NCBI RefSeq assembly: GCF_029207565.1
Contig: NZ_JANCMW010000001.1
Coordinates: 310,001 to 374,000, forward strand
Direction: 5' to 3'
Source of the DNA: Marinobacter iranensis
GTDB taxonomy: Bacteria; Pseudomonadota; Gammaproteobacteria; Pseudomonadales; Oleiphilaceae
DNA length: 64,000 nt
Positions 44,186 through 53,514 of the stretch are shown one piece after another. The position numbers and the translations under genes were made by a program. Position 1 is the first letter of the stretch. Each line of letters opens with the position of its first letter. The notes beneath the pieces are model-generated. The model saw nothing but the letters and a program-made list of their open reading frames with translations, did not search any database and was not told the DNA's origin.

Positions 44186-44213
44186 TTGCGTGTAACATGG
44201 GATGCCGTAGAAT
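44186..44213 (+). promoter_or_regulatory. Candidate sigma-70 promoter of the polysaccharide operon
   Basis: TTGCGT (44186-44191) and TAGAAT (44208-44213) are 16 bases apart, about 110 bases before the wzi start. The leader 44214-44325 leads directly to the ops element. Motif evidence only; the gap 44102-44325 also holds an imperfect hairpin at about 44146-44172. Confidence 0.38.
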
Positions 44214-44325
44214 CGTCACGCTTCTGAAACAGATTCTTCATTAACCGACAGGGATACAGTTGGGATTCAGTTGTTCCCTCCGTTGTGTTTGTTTTTCCCC
44301 CTGTCTTTTCAGATAGTTATTTTAT

Positions 44326-45819
44326 ATGACCTCAAAACACTGGACCCTGGTCGGTGGGGCGGTAGCGTGCCTGATCGCCTCCACGCATTCATCAGTGGCT
44401 TTTTCCGCCCCCTGGCTGGAACCCGGTGACAACCGTGCCCGCTTTGCCCTGCAGAAACTGGCAGACCGGGGCCATCTGAACCGCACCACCTCCACCTGGC
44501 CGGTGATGATGGGCACCGTACACAGCGGCCTGAGCCAGGAAACCGGCAGCGATGCCCCGGCCATCGGCGGCCCGCTGGCCTATCTCAAGTTCGAGATGGA
44601 CGAGCAGGGCAAGCAGGGCTGGCGCGCGGAATACGAACTGGGCGCAACCAGTGAACCGGCGTTTGTGAGAGGCTTCCAGGCCGGCCCCCGTGAAACGGCG
44701 GAAACCAGCCTGAACGTGCAATGGCAGGGTGAATCCTGGGCTTTCGGTTTAAAACCTGCCTTTGCTGCCAACCCGGAAGACGATGAATCCCTGCGGCTGG
44801 ACGGCTCCTACCTTGCCGCAACCGCCGGCAACTGGGTATTTGGCGCTGGTGCCATCGACCGCTGGTGGGGCCCTGGGTGGCAGAGCAGTTTGATCCTTTC
44901 CAACAACGCCCGCCCCATGCCCGCCATCTGGCTGAACCGTAAAGATGCCAGCGAACCGGAAGCCAACTGGCTGAAATGGGTCGGCCCCTGGCAGTTCACC
45001 GTATTTGCCAGCCAACTGGAAGACGAGCGCGCGGTGCCGGAAGCCAAGATGATCGGCATGCGCCTGACCGTAAGGCCCATTGACGGCCTGGATATTGGCT
45101 TCTCCCGCGCCATCATGTTCGGCGGTGAAGGCAGGCCGGAAGGTGCCTCCACCATCTGGAACGCCCTGATCGGTCGCGACAACGGCCAACTGGAAGAGAA
45201 CGACCCCGGCAACCAACTGGCCAGCATCGACGCCCGCTATGGCTTCGCCATCGGCGACCAGGCCATGGGTGTGTACGGCCAGATGATGGGTGAAGACGAA
45301 GCCGGCGCCTTCCCGGCCCGAAAATCCTGGCTACTGGGCACCGACTGGACCACCCAACTGCTAAGCAGTGACCAGCAATGGTTCGTCGAATACAGCAACA
45401 CCCTGGCCGACGACTTTCTCGGCAACGCCATGCCCAATATCACCTACGACCATTCCCGCTACCGCAGTGGCTACCGCTACAAGGGCCGCAACATGGCCTC
45501 CACCTTTGACGGCGACGCGGAAACCCTGACTTTGGGCGTATTCAATTTCTTCCCGGATGGCCGTAACCTCTCCGCCTCTTTGGGTTATCTGGACCTGAAC
45601 AAAGACGGCGGTAACCGCACTGTCATCACCGACAGCGATATTTTCTACAACGTACCGCGCGGCGGCCAGAAAGCAGCCGTGGTATCTATGGGTTACGGCA
45701 CACAATTTCTCAACGGCTGGCTGGACCTCACGGCCCAGGCCACCGACAAAAAGATAGAATTCCTGAGCGGCGAGAAAGACCAATGGTCTGTCGGTGCCGC
45801 CTGGCGTTATCGCTTCTAA
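44326..45819 (+). CDS. Wzi-family capsule/polysaccharide assembly protein
   Basis: The 497-residue protein has a signal peptide (TLVGGAVACLIASTHSSVAF, about 7-26) and a beta-barrel body of the Wzi family, with typical WVFGAGAIDRWWGPGWQSSL and YSNTLADDFLGNAMPNITYD. It ends in WRYRF, an outer-membrane-type C-terminal Phe. Wzi proteins fix capsular polysaccharide at the outer membrane; here it may serve capsule or released polysaccharide. Codons 11-15 contain the ops sequence. It is the first gene of a long plus-strand operon. Confidence 0.9.
   Translation: MTSKHWTLVGGAVACLIASTHSSVAFSAPWLEPGDNRARFALQKLADRGHLNRTTSTWPVMMGTVHSGLSQETGSDAPAIGGPLAYLKFEMDEQGKQGWRAEYELGATSEPAFVRGFQAGPRETAETSLNVQWQGESWAFGLKPAFAANPEDDESLRLDGSYLAATAGNWVFGAGAIDRWWGPGWQSSLILSNNARPMPAIWLNRKDASEPEANWLKWVGPWQFTVFASQLEDERAVPEAKMIGMRLTVRPIDGLDIGFSRAIMFGGEGRPEGASTIWNALIGRDNGQLEENDPGNQLASIDARYGFAIGDQAMGVYGQMMGEDEAGAFPARKSWLLGTDWTTQLLSSDQQWFVEYSNTLADDFLGNAMPNITYDHSRYRSGYRYKGRNMASTFDGDAETLTLGVFNFFPDGRNLSASLGYLDLNKDGGNRTVITDSDIFYNVPRGGQKAAVVSMGYGTQFLNGWLDLTAQATDKKIEFLSGEKDQWSVGAAWRYRF
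44358..44370 (+). promoter_or_regulatory. ops element (RfaH recruitment site)
   Basis: GGCGGTAGCGTGC is an exact match to the ops consensus GGCGGTAGCGT, with four Gs in front as in JUMPstart (GGGGCGGTAGCGTG). It lies on the coding strand 32 bases inside the wzi gene, in the signal-peptide region, rather than in the untranslated leader where ops is normally found. rfaH is encoded 1.2 kb upstream. Confidence 0.85.
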
Positions 45820-45836
45820 AAAACGGATTTGACTAA

Positions 45837-48407
45837 GTGAACCTGACTAAACGACTTCTGCTGTCACTGGCTCTTGCTTTGCCAGTAACCACCGCCGCCC
45901 AATCCATAAGCCAGTCCCAGATTGAACAGTTCAAGAGCATGCCCCGGGCCCAGCAGGAAGCCCTGGCCAGCCAGTATGGGGTGGATCTGGATTCCATTGC
46001 CGGATCCAATGGGCAGCAGAATCAGCGGCCACAAAACGTGAACGTGGTAGAGCCGGTTGATGCCATCACTGACCAGGAGCGGGAACAGGCCCGGCAAGAA
46101 CAGGAAAGCAACGAAGAACAGGACCGCAAGAACGGCGGCCTGAAGCCCTTCGGCTACGACCTGTTCGCCGGCAGCCCCACAACCTTTGCGCCGGTCACCG
46201 AAATACCCATTCCCAACGACTACACCCTGGGCCCCGGTGACGTATTGCGGGTACAGCTCTGGGGCAAGGAAAACCAGCAACTGGAACTGCCCGTCTCCCG
46301 GGATGGCACCATCAGCTTCCCCCAGTCCGGCCCCCAGGTCATCGCCGGCCTGAGCTTCGACCAGGCCAGGCAGCAAATCAAGAAGCTGGTCTCCGAGCAA
46401 TACATAGGCGTGCAAGCCAGCGTTACCCTGGGCGAACTGCGCAGCATGCGGGTGTTTGTGTTGGGTGAGGCAAGAAACGCCGGTTCCTATACCGTCAGCT
46501 CGCTCTCCACCATTACCAACGCACTCTACGTATCCGGCGGCATCAAACGCACCGGCTCCCTGCGTAAAATCCAACACAAGCGGGACGGCAAGCTGGTCGG
46601 CGAACTGGACCTGTACGACCTGCTGCTGGCAGGCGACACCTCCAACGACAATCGCCTGCAACCCGGCGATGTAATTTTCATCCCGCCAGTAGGGGACCGC
46701 GTAGGTATAGACGGCGAAGTCTACCGCCCCGCACTCTACGAACTGAAAAACGGCACCAACCTGCAGGAACTGGTGAACCTGGCCGGCGGCCTGACCCCCC
46801 AGGCCTATCCGCAACTGGTGCGCATTGAACGCAACAACGACGACTTCCTGCGCATTATCGCCGAAGCCAACCTCACCACGCCAAAAGGCAGACAGGCAAA
46901 GGTTAAACCCGGTGACCGTATAGAAGTCGCCTCCATCTCCGACATCACTGGCCAGTATGTGGAAGTGAAGGGTGCCGCCACTCGCCCCGGTCGTTACGCC
47001 TGGGTGCCGGGCATGCGGGTGAGCTCCGTTATTCAGTCCCTGGACAACGACCTGCTCCGGGAAGCCGACAAGCGCTACGCGGCCATCGTACGTACTGATC
47101 CGGAGACCGACACTGTATCCGTCATCAACCTGCGCCTGCGGCACGCGCTGGACAACCCCGGCGGCGAGAACGACATTCTTTTGCAGGAGAAAGACCAGTT
47201 CCTGATTTTTGCAGATGAAGGCAAGGTAAGCGCAAAAGCCAGTGATCGAAATGACAGCGAGCAGGAAAAGGCGCAGCGTGGAGAAATGGCTGCGGCAGAA
47301 GCTGAAGAGACCGATTACAGCCGGTTCAGTCGGGAAGCCTTGTTTGCCCCCGTATTGCAAAGGCTTAAGGCCCAGGCCAAACCGGGCGCGCCCCAACAAA
47401 CCATCCGCGTAACTGGCCCGGTACGCTACCCGGGTGAATACCCACTGCCGGCCTCAAGGCAGGTAGCAGACGCCATTTATGTAGCCGGCGGCCTCAAAGA
47501 CTCTGCTTCTTTATACACCGCAGAGCTCGCGCGCTTCGGAGTGGACGACGAAGGCACCGGTAACACCAGGATCCAGAACCTGAACCTACAGGCCGTTATG
47601 GAAGGCCAGGTATCCGTCACCCTTAAAAGCCGGGATCGCCTGCTGATAAAGTCCATTCCGGAATTCGCCCAGGCCAAAACCATTGAACTTAACGGTGAAG
47701 TACGTTACCCAGGCCAATACACCATCCGTGATGGCGAAACCCTGCGGGAAGTGATCGAACGCGCTGGTGGGCTGACGGAGAACGCCTTCCCGGAAGGTGC
47801 CGTATTCACCCGCGAAAAACTACGCCAACTGGAAGCCCAGCGCCTGCGCGAAGCGGAAGAAAGACTGCAGGGCGACCTGGTGGGTGTGCAATTGGAAGGC
47901 GACGACTTCGGTGGCCAGAACGCAGAACGCACTCAACAGGTTCAGGATCTATTGGAAGAAGTGCAGGACTCCCGCCCCGTAGGCCGAATGGTAATTAACC
48001 TCGCATCGGTTGTGGGAAACGACGATTACCAACCCATCCGCCTTCAGGATGGTGACACCTTAACCGTGCCGATTATCCCACAAGCCGTCAGCGTATTTGG
48101 CGAAGTCCAGTTCCCCACCAGCCATCTGCACACAGAAGGCCTGACCGTGGATGACTACCTTGAACGCAGCGGTGGCCCCACCCGCCAGGCGGATGAGGAA
48201 AGGGTGTACGTAGTGAAGGCAGACGGCTCGGTAATGCTGCCAGAGAAAAGCCGCTGGTTCGGCGGCCGCAGCCAGCAACTGGCGCCGGGTGACACCATTA
48301 TCGTACCCATTGATGTGGACAGACTGAATCAGTTGGAGCTCTGGAGTAACGTGAGCCAGATTGTTTATCAGATGGCGCTGGGTGCAGCGGCTGTGGGGAA
48401 CCTGTAA
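45837..48407 (+). CDS. Polysaccharide export outer-membrane protein, Wza/SLBB family
   Basis: The 856-residue protein starts with GTG at 45837 and has a signal peptide (LLLSLALALPVTTA, about 7-20). A Gln/Glu-rich region follows, then the Poly_export domain (DYTLGPGDVLRVQLWGKENQ) and several SLBB domains (for example VFVLGEARNAGSYTVSSLST, IELNGEVRYPGQYTIRDGET and VSVFGEVQFPTSHLHTEG). No lipobox is seen. Such large SLBB proteins replace Wza in Wzx/Wzy-type export systems. The stop overlaps the next start by one base. Confidence 0.92.
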   Translation: MNLTKRLLLSLALALPVTTAAQSISQSQIEQFKSMPRAQQEALASQYGVDLDSIAGSNGQQNQRPQNVNVVEPVDAITDQEREQARQEQESNEEQDRKNGGLKPFGYDLFAGSPTTFAPVTEIPIPNDYTLGPGDVLRVQLWGKENQQLELPVSRDGTISFPQSGPQVIAGLSFDQARQQIKKLVSEQYIGVQASVTLGELRSMRVFVLGEARNAGSYTVSSLSTITNALYVSGGIKRTGSLRKIQHKRDGKLVGELDLYDLLLAGDTSNDNRLQPGDVIFIPPVGDRVGIDGEVYRPALYELKNGTNLQELVNLAGGLTPQAYPQLVRIERNNDDFLRIIAEANLTTPKGRQAKVKPGDRIEVASISDITGQYVEVKGAATRPGRYAWVPGMRVSSVIQSLDNDLLREADKRYAAIVRTDPETDTVSVINLRLRHALDNPGGENDILLQEKDQFLIFADEGKVSAKASDRNDSEQEKAQRGEMAAAEAEETDYSRFSREALFAPVLQRLKAQAKPGAPQQTIRVTGPVRYPGEYPLPASRQVADAIYVAGGLKDSASLYTAELARFGVDDEGTGNTRIQNLNLQAVMEGQVSVTLKSRDRLLIKSIPEFAQAKTIELNGEVRYPGQYTIRDGETLREVIERAGGLTENAFPEGAVFTREKLRQLEAQRLREAEERLQGDLVGVQLEGDDFGGQNAERTQQVQDLLEEVQDSRPVGRMVINLASVVGNDDYQPIRLQDGDTLTVPIIPQAVSVFGEVQFPTSHLHTEGLTVDDYLERSGGPTRQADEERVYVVKADGSVMLPEKSRWFGGRSQQLAPGDTIIVPIDVDRLNQLELWSNVSQIVYQMALGAAAVGNL

Positions 48408-49438
48408 TGACCCGTTACGAACGTGTACTAGAAACACCTGAGGCCGGACATTACCCGGATGATGAGATTGACCTTCGGGAACTCTTTGCCACTCTATGGG
48501 CGGGTAAGTGGATAGTCATCCTGATGACCATACTGTTCGCTGCAGGCGGCGTTGCCTATGCGCTTTACAAGCCGGATATCTACCAGGCCAATGCTCTTCT
48601 AGCGCCTGCGGATGGAGAGAATAGTGGCCGGCTCGGTGGGCAGCTAGGCAGCCTGGCCAGCCTTGCAGGTGTTAACATCGGTGAGGATGGCTCCAGCAAT
48701 ACCGTTATCGCCAAAGAAGTGCTTCAGTCACGGGTGTTTCTGACTGATTTCATCCGTCGTCATGAACTCGCGGCACCGTTAATGGCGACAGAAGCATGGA
48801 ATATTCGACAGAGCGAATGGGTCTATAACCGGGAAATTTACAACCCCGAGACGAGAGAGTGGGGTACTGATGAAGACGGTGAGAGCTTGGAGCCAACCAA
48901 CTGGGACCTCGTAAAGAAATTCAGGGAAAGCCATCTAAGCGTTAGTGAAAATCAAGATAACGGCATGGTAACCGTAAGTGTAAAAAGCCGCTCTCCAGTG
49001 GCTGCAATGCAGTGGACTGAGTGGTTGGTCAAAGACATAAACGAACACATGCGAGCCCAGGATATTGAAGATGCGGAAGCCAGCATCAATTATCTGGAAG
49101 CCAAGCTCGACGAAACCAACATCGCCGGCATGCAACAAGTGTTCTACCAGCTAATAGAAAGTGAAACACGAACGGTAATGCTGGCAAACGCACAGCAAGA
49201 ATACGTCTTCAAGACCGTCGATCCAGCCGTCGTCCCCCAGGAAAAAACCGAACCAAAACGGGCCCTGATCGCCATCATCGCTACAATGCTGGGCGGAATG
49301 CTAAGCGTATTCATCGTCTTCGTCCGAGCGTTCATCCGCAATGGCAAGGGAAACAACGTAGGTCGGATAGAGCAAAGCGAAATCCGACACCCCAAGCAAG
49401 ACCGGACTACCCAAGCAACATCCACAAACACCCAATAA
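48407..49438 (+). CDS. Wzz-type chain-length determinant (second), C-terminal tail made by a repeat
   Basis: The 343-residue protein has [20 protein letters not shown], membrane segment one ([20 protein letters not shown]), a long periplasmic helical part and membrane segment two ([20 protein letters not shown]) near the end. The last 28 codons (49357-49438) begin with a GTAGGTCGGAT repeat read as [12 protein letters not shown], followed by a polar tail. The native protein probably ended shortly after the second membrane segment. It overlaps the export gene and precedes rfbB by 10 bases. Confidence 0.9.
   Translation: MTRYERVLETPEAGHYPDDEIDLRELFATLWAGKWIVILMTILFAAGGVAYALYKPDIYQANALLAPADGENSGRLGGQLGSLASLAGVNIGEDGSSNTVIAKEVLQSRVFLTDFIRRHELAAPLMATEAWNIRQSEWVYNREIYNPETREWGTDEDGESLEPTNWDLVKKFRESHLSVSENQDNGMVTVSVKSRSPVAAMQWTEWLVKDINEHMRAQDIEDAEASINYLEAKLDETNIAGMQQVFYQLIESETRTVMLANAQQEYVFKTVDPAVVPQEKTEPKRALIAIIATMLGGMLSVFIVFVRAFIRNGKGNNVGRIEQSEIRHPKQDRTTQATSTNTQ
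49357..49390. repeat. Palindromic repeat inside the second wzz gene (coding copy)
   Basis: The unit CGTAGGTCGGATAGAGCAAA then GCGAAATCCGACAC is the ATAGAG/GAAATCC variant. The same variant occurs in rfbB and is absent from the intergenic copies. Reading frame gives [11 protein letters not shown], nearly the same peptide as in RfbB. Confidence 0.85.
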
Positions 49439-49448
49439 CGACCTGATT

Positions 49449-50591
49449 ATGAAACTCCTGATAACCGGCGGCGCCGGCTTCATAGGCTCCGCAGTCATCC
49501 GCCACATCATCAACAACACCAAAGATGAAGTGGTCAACCTGGACAAACTCACCTACGCCGGCAACCTCGAAAGCCTGGCGGAAGTGTGCGAGAGCAACCG
49601 CTACGTGTTCGAACAAGTCGACATCTGCAATCGCACCGAAGTAGACCGCGTACTGGCAGAGCATAAACCAGACGCCATCATGCACCTGGCAGCCGAAAGC
49701 CACGTAGACCGCTCCATAGACGGCCCCGCAGCCTTCATCGAAACCAACATAGTCGGCACCTACACCCTACTCGAAGCCGTCCGCCAATACTGGCAAGGCC
49801 TGGACGAGCAACGCCGCACCAATTTCCGCTTCCACCACATAAGCACAGACGAAGTTTACGGGGACTTAGGTGAGCTCCCCTCTCCCCTCGCGGGAGAGGG
49901 GCAAGGGGAGAGGGGGCTAGACCCCGTAGGTCGGATAGAGCGCAGCGAAATCCGACAACCAGATACGCTGCCACTGTTCACCGAACAAACCCCCTACGCC
50001 CCAAGCAGCCCCTACAGCGCAAGCAAAGCCAGCTCCGACCACCTGGCAAGAGCCTGGCAGCGCACCTACGGGCTCCCGGTACTCGTCACCAACTGCTCAA
50101 ACAACTACGGCCCCTATCACTTCCCGGAAAAACTCATCCCACTGGTTATCCTCAATGCCCTGGAAAACAAACCGCTGCCTGTCTACGGCAAAGGCGACCA
50201 GATCCGCGACTGGCTCTACGTAGAAGATCACGCCCGCGCCCTCTACAAGGTGGTCACCGAAGGCAAACCGGGCGAAACGTACAACATAGGCGGCCATAAC
50301 GAAAAGCAGAACATCGAGGTAGTCCAGACCATCTGCGACATTCTTCAGGAGCTACGCCCTCAGGAAAATAGCTACCGGGGTCTGATCACGCACGTAAAAG
50401 ACCGCCCGGGCCATGACCTGCGTTACGCCATAGATGCCGGCAAAATTCAGCGTGAGCTTGGCTGGTCACCAGATGAAACTTTCGAAACCGGCATCCGCAA
50501 AACTGTAGAGTGGTACCTGAATAATCTCGATTGGTGTCAGCGTGTACAGGACGGCAGCTATCAAAGAGAACGTTTAGGAGTAACGGCATGA
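49449..50591 (+). CDS. rfbB: dTDP-glucose 4,6-dehydratase RfbB (RmlB) with a repeat-encoded insertion
   Basis: RfbB converts dTDP-glucose to dTDP-4-keto-6-deoxyglucose with bound NAD. The 380-residue protein has the Rossmann motif [10 protein letters not shown], the catalytic Thr-Asp-Glu in STDEVYGDL (133-135), and the YxxxK motif [10 protein letters not shown]. It also has [20 protein letters not shown]. Between GDLGE and [10 protein letters not shown] it carries about 30 extra residues (about 143-171), wholly encoded by two palindromic repeats. Normal RfbB goes directly from this position to the LFTE segment and is 350-360 residues. The frame is intact. The stop overlaps rfbA as ATGA. Confidence 0.93.
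   Translation: MKLLITGGAGFIGSAVIRHIINNTKDEVVNLDKLTYAGNLESLAEVCESNRYVFEQVDICNRTEVDRVLAEHKPDAIMHLAAESHVDRSIDGPAAFIETNIVGTYTLLEAVRQYWQGLDEQRRTNFRFHHISTDEVYGDLGELPSPLAGEGQGERGLDPVGRIERSEIRQPDTLPLFTEQTPYAPSSPYSASKASSDHLARAWQRTYGLPVLVTNCSNNYGPYHFPEKLIPLVILNALENKPLPVYGKGDQIRDWLYVEDHARALYKVVTEGKPGETYNIGGHNEKQNIEVVQTICDILQELRPQENSYRGLITHVKDRPGHDLRYAIDAGKIQRELGWSPDETFETGIRKTVEWYLNNLDWCQRVQDGSYQRERLGVTA
49875..49959. repeat. Two palindromic repeats inserted in frame within rfbB
   Basis: At 49875-49916 is a GGGAGAGG-type hairpin (copy of 32888-32926), and at 49925-49959 a GTAGGTCGGAT-type unit of the coding variant. Together they add about 90 bases, a multiple of three, without a stop codon. The reading gives [14 protein letters not shown] and [12 protein letters not shown]. 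Confidence 0.9.
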
Positions 50592-51460
50592 AGGGCATCG
50601 TTCTAGCTGGTGGTTCAGGAACCCGCTTGTATCCCATAACCTTGGGTACTTCTAAGCAACTTCTGCCAGTGTATGACAAACCCATGATCTACTACCCGCT
50701 CTCTGTACTTATGCTGGCGGGTATCCGGGACATCCTCATCATCACCACCCCGGAAGATCAGGCAAACTTCAAACGCGCCCTTGGTACGGGCGAACAGTTC
50801 GGCATAAACCTGAGCTACGAAGTACAGCCAAACCCAGACGGCCTGGCCCAGGCGTTTATCATTGGCGAAGAGTTCATAGGCAGCAGCAATGTATGCCTGG
50901 TGTTGGGTGATAACATTTTCTATGGCCAAGGCTTTACCCCAAAGCTAAAGCAAGCTGCACAGCGTTCTGAAGGGGCTACCGTATTCGGATATCAGGTAAA
51001 AGACCCCGAGCGCTTCGGAGTAGTGGAGTTTGATGACAACAAAAGAGCCATCTCCATTGAGGAAAAGCCGGAAAAGCCAAAATCCCACTACGCGGTAACC
51101 GGCCTCTATTTCTACGACAACAGCGTGGTAGAAATTGCCAAACAGGTAAAACCCAGTCACCGTGGGGAACTGGAAATCTCAGACATAAATCGCGGCTACC
51201 TGGAGCAGGGCCGGCTGAACGTAGAACTGCTTGGCCGTGGCTTTGCCTGGTTGGATACCGGTACCCATGAAAGTCTGCTGGAAGCCGCGCAGTTTGTGGA
51301 AACAATTGAAAAACGGCAAGGCTACAAGATTGCCTGTCTGGAAGAAATTGCGTTCAACCAGGAATGGTTAGGCAGGGAACAATTGCAGGCCCAAGCCGAC
51401 CAATTGAAGAAAAATGGTTATGGCGACTACTTGCAAGACATTCTGGAAGACACTCTATGA
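50588..51460 (+). CDS. rfbA: Glucose-1-phosphate thymidylyltransferase RfbA (RmlA)
   Basis: RfbA makes dTDP-glucose from dTTP and glucose 1-phosphate, the substrate of RfbB. The 290-residue protein starts at ATG 50588, overlapping the rfbB stop. It shows the nucleotidyltransferase signature [36 protein letters not shown] and [10 protein letters not shown]. No rfbC or rfbD follows, so the dTDP-4-keto-6-deoxyglucose is not channelled to rhamnose by genes in this window; the next gene is an aminotransferase. The stop overlaps it as ATGA. Confidence 0.96.
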   Translation: MKGIVLAGGSGTRLYPITLGTSKQLLPVYDKPMIYYPLSVLMLAGIRDILIITTPEDQANFKRALGTGEQFGINLSYEVQPNPDGLAQAFIIGEEFIGSSNVCLVLGDNIFYGQGFTPKLKQAAQRSEGATVFGYQVKDPERFGVVEFDDNKRAISIEEKPEKPKSHYAVTGLYFYDNSVVEIAKQVKPSHRGELEISDINRGYLEQGRLNVELLGRGFAWLDTGTHESLLEAAQFVETIEKRQGYKIACLEEIAFNQEWLGREQLQAQADQLKKNGYGDYLQDILEDTL

Positions 51461-52557
51461 TCCCGGTAACCAAGCCATACCTCCCGAATCGGGAAAAGCT
51501 GAACCAGTACATAGACGGCATCTACGAGCGCCAATGGCTTACCAACAATGGCCAACTGGTGCAGCAACTCACCCAAAGGCTGGAAGACTATTTGGGTGTA
51601 GAAAATCTTCTGCTGGTATCCAACGGCACCCTGGCGCTGCAAATCGCTTACCGCGCTCTAGGTGTAAGTGATGCAACGCCCGCCGCACAGCCGGAAGCGA
51701 TCACCACCCCATTTACCTTTATCGCCACCGCCAGCTCTCTGAAGTGGGATGGTGTACAGCCGGTATTTACAGACATAGACCCAGATGCCTGGTGTTTGAG
51801 CCCGGCCAACATCAAAGCAGCAATTACCCCAAGGACTCGTGCGATAGTTCCCGTACACGTATTCGGGAACGCCTGCGATGTCGAGACCATCGACAAAATA
51901 GCGAGTGCGCACAGCCTGAAGGTGATCTACGACGCCTCCCACGCCTTCGGAGTGAAATATAAAGGTGAAAGCCTGCTCAAACATGGCGATGCTGCCACCC
52001 TGAGCTTCCATGCCACCAAACTGTTTCATACCTGCGAGGGCGGGGCTATTATCTTCAAGCGCAAGGAAGATCTGGAGCGGGCGAAGAAAATGATTAACTT
52101 CGGTATCGCCGGCCCCGAGACGATCAGGGAACTGGGTATCAATGCCAAGATGAATGAGCTCCAGGCGGCGATGGGACTTTGTGTACTGGATGAGATTGAA
52201 TTAATAGAACGAGACCGGCGAGAATTAACTGAAACTTATGAGGCTTGCCTGGGCGGCAAGGGTCAGAGGCAGCGGATTTTAGCTGGGGCAACACGCAATC
52301 ACGCATACTATCCAGTTGCATTCAAAGATAGTGATGAGTTGGCGAAGGTCATATCTTCACTGAGTAACTCGAAGATAGTCGCGCGACGATACTTTTACCC
52401 TTCACTCGAGTCTGTAGCCTGTCTTGAAACTGATTCTCTGGGCTGTCCCGAGTCTCGAAAACTGGCAGAGCGAATTGCGTGCCTGCCAATTTATTCCGGG
52501 TTAACCAAAGAAAATGTCGTCAGCATTGCAGACACGGTTTTAGAGGTGCTCAAGTGA
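51457..52557 (+). CDS. dTDP-4-amino-4,6-dideoxyglucose-type aminotransferase (VioA-like, DegT family)
   Basis: The 366-residue PLP enzyme starts [14 protein letters not shown] and has [12 protein letters not shown], cofactor-binding [10 protein letters not shown], Asp159 (IYDASHAFG) and the PLP lysine Lys188 in [14 protein letters not shown]. The MIPVTKP start and WLTN motif fit VioA-type enzymes that convert dTDP-4-keto-6-deoxyglucose to dTDP-viosamine (Qui4N), more than FdtB-type enzymes. It lies directly after rfbBA, which make that keto sugar. The exact product (gluco or galacto) is inferred. Confidence 0.85.
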   Translation: MIPVTKPYLPNREKLNQYIDGIYERQWLTNNGQLVQQLTQRLEDYLGVENLLLVSNGTLALQIAYRALGVSDATPAAQPEAITTPFTFIATASSLKWDGVQPVFTDIDPDAWCLSPANIKAAITPRTRAIVPVHVFGNACDVETIDKIASAHSLKVIYDASHAFGVKYKGESLLKHGDAATLSFHATKLFHTCEGGAIIFKRKEDLERAKKMINFGIAGPETIRELGINAKMNELQAAMGLCVLDEIELIERDRRELTETYEACLGGKGQRQRILAGATRNHAYYPVAFKDSDELAKVISSLSNSKIVARRYFYPSLESVACLETDSLGCPESRKLAERIACLPIYSGLTKENVVSIADTVLEVLK

Positions 52558-53501
52558 CTCAGCCACCTTTGGGCACCTATTTTCGAACCCCGGTCAGCGC
52601 GGGCCGCGTAATTGCTTTTCTCACGGAAAGACATTCTTGCCAGATAGAATCCGCCAGCGCAAAAGATCTGTTGCTGGAAGGCATCTGCGATTCCCGGGAT
52701 GGCGGCCAAAAACAACTGGCTTTCTCCAGCTATGACGATTTCCCCGGTGTCCAAACACTGACAGAGTCATTGGTTGTGATAGAGAATATTCCGGACAAAA
52801 GGATTCGGGGGTCCAACGAATTTTGTATGGTCGCCGACCCCAGAGCTGCGTTCATGGACGCACTGTGTTGGTTGATCGAAGCCGTTGGTGTAGATGCCCA
52901 CAGAAGAGGTTTCACTGAAGAAGCGGGCATTTCACCGGAGGCCCAAATCGCACCCACAGCGGTTATCGAGCCGGGGGTTGAAGTGGGAGCGGGGAGCATC
53001 ATCAGTGCTGGTGTAGTATTAAAAACAGGCACCCGTGTTGGAGAAAATTCTGTCATTCGTGAAAATGTGGTTATTGGCAGTGATGGTGTCACCGTGTACC
53101 GGGCTGAAGATGGCCGGCTATTGAAATTTCCTCATGTGGGTGGTGTGTACATCGGCAGCAATACCGAGGTCGGGGCCTGCGCCGTGATTGCCGGCGGCAT
53201 ACTGGCGTCGACTCATATTGGCAACGACGTTGTTGTTGGCAACTTGTGCAACATTGGACACGGAGCGGTCGTTGAAGACGCGGTATGGATGTCTGTCGGC
53301 TCACTGCTGGGGGGGCACACCAGGGTTCACGCCGGAGCCACCATAGCAATGGGTGTTACGATTCGTGATAATTTGGTGATTGGTGAGAGCGCATCGCTTG
53401 GAATGGGAAGTGTTGTTGTCAAAAATGTCGAGGCAAAACACTCCATGTTCGGCAATCCGGCCAAAAGAATGATCGGCCTTAAAACCGGGCCCAAGAGATA
53501 G
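52554..53501 (+). CDS. LpxD-type left-handed beta-helix N-acyltransferase
   Basis: The 315-residue protein starts at GTG 52554 (GAGG ribosome site), overlapping the aminotransferase stop. The N-terminal half (about 1-110) is an LpxD-like substrate-binding domain, the rest hexapeptide repeats (for example AQIAPTAVIEPGVEVGAGSI and VVGNLCNIGHGAVVEDAV). A histidine at the LpxD catalytic position is His236. LpxD uses a 3-hydroxyacyl-ACP donor and an amino-sugar acceptor. With the aminotransferase upstream and a dedicated ACP downstream, the likely job is N-acylation of the 4-amino sugar. Confidence 0.83.
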   Translation: MTQPPLGTYFRTPVSAGRVIAFLTERHSCQIESASAKDLLLEGICDSRDGGQKQLAFSSYDDFPGVQTLTESLVVIENIPDKRIRGSNEFCMVADPRAAFMDALCWLIEAVGVDAHRRGFTEEAGISPEAQIAPTAVIEPGVEVGAGSIISAGVVLKTGTRVGENSVIRENVVIGSDGVTVYRAEDGRLLKFPHVGGVYIGSNTEVGACAVIAGGILASTHIGNDVVVGNLCNIGHGAVVEDAVWMSVGSLLGGHTRVHAGATIAMGVTIRDNLVIGESASLGMGSVVVKNVEAKHSMFGNPAKRMIGLKTGPKR

Positions 53502-53514
53502 GAAGGGAGTAACA

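Noticed and set aside
45864..47399. 511-codon open frame on the minus strand across the export gene
   Set aside because: It is the antisense shadow of the SLBB gene; the GC-rich codons leave the opposite frame open. No ribosome site or family match. The same holds for the long frames opposite murA, trmO, the hybrid kinase and hisD.
51457..52557. FdtB (dTDP-Fuc3N) aminotransferase
   Set aside because: FdtB needs the FdtA isomerase, which is absent, and the N-terminus MIPVTKP with WLTN fits VioA-type enzymes better.
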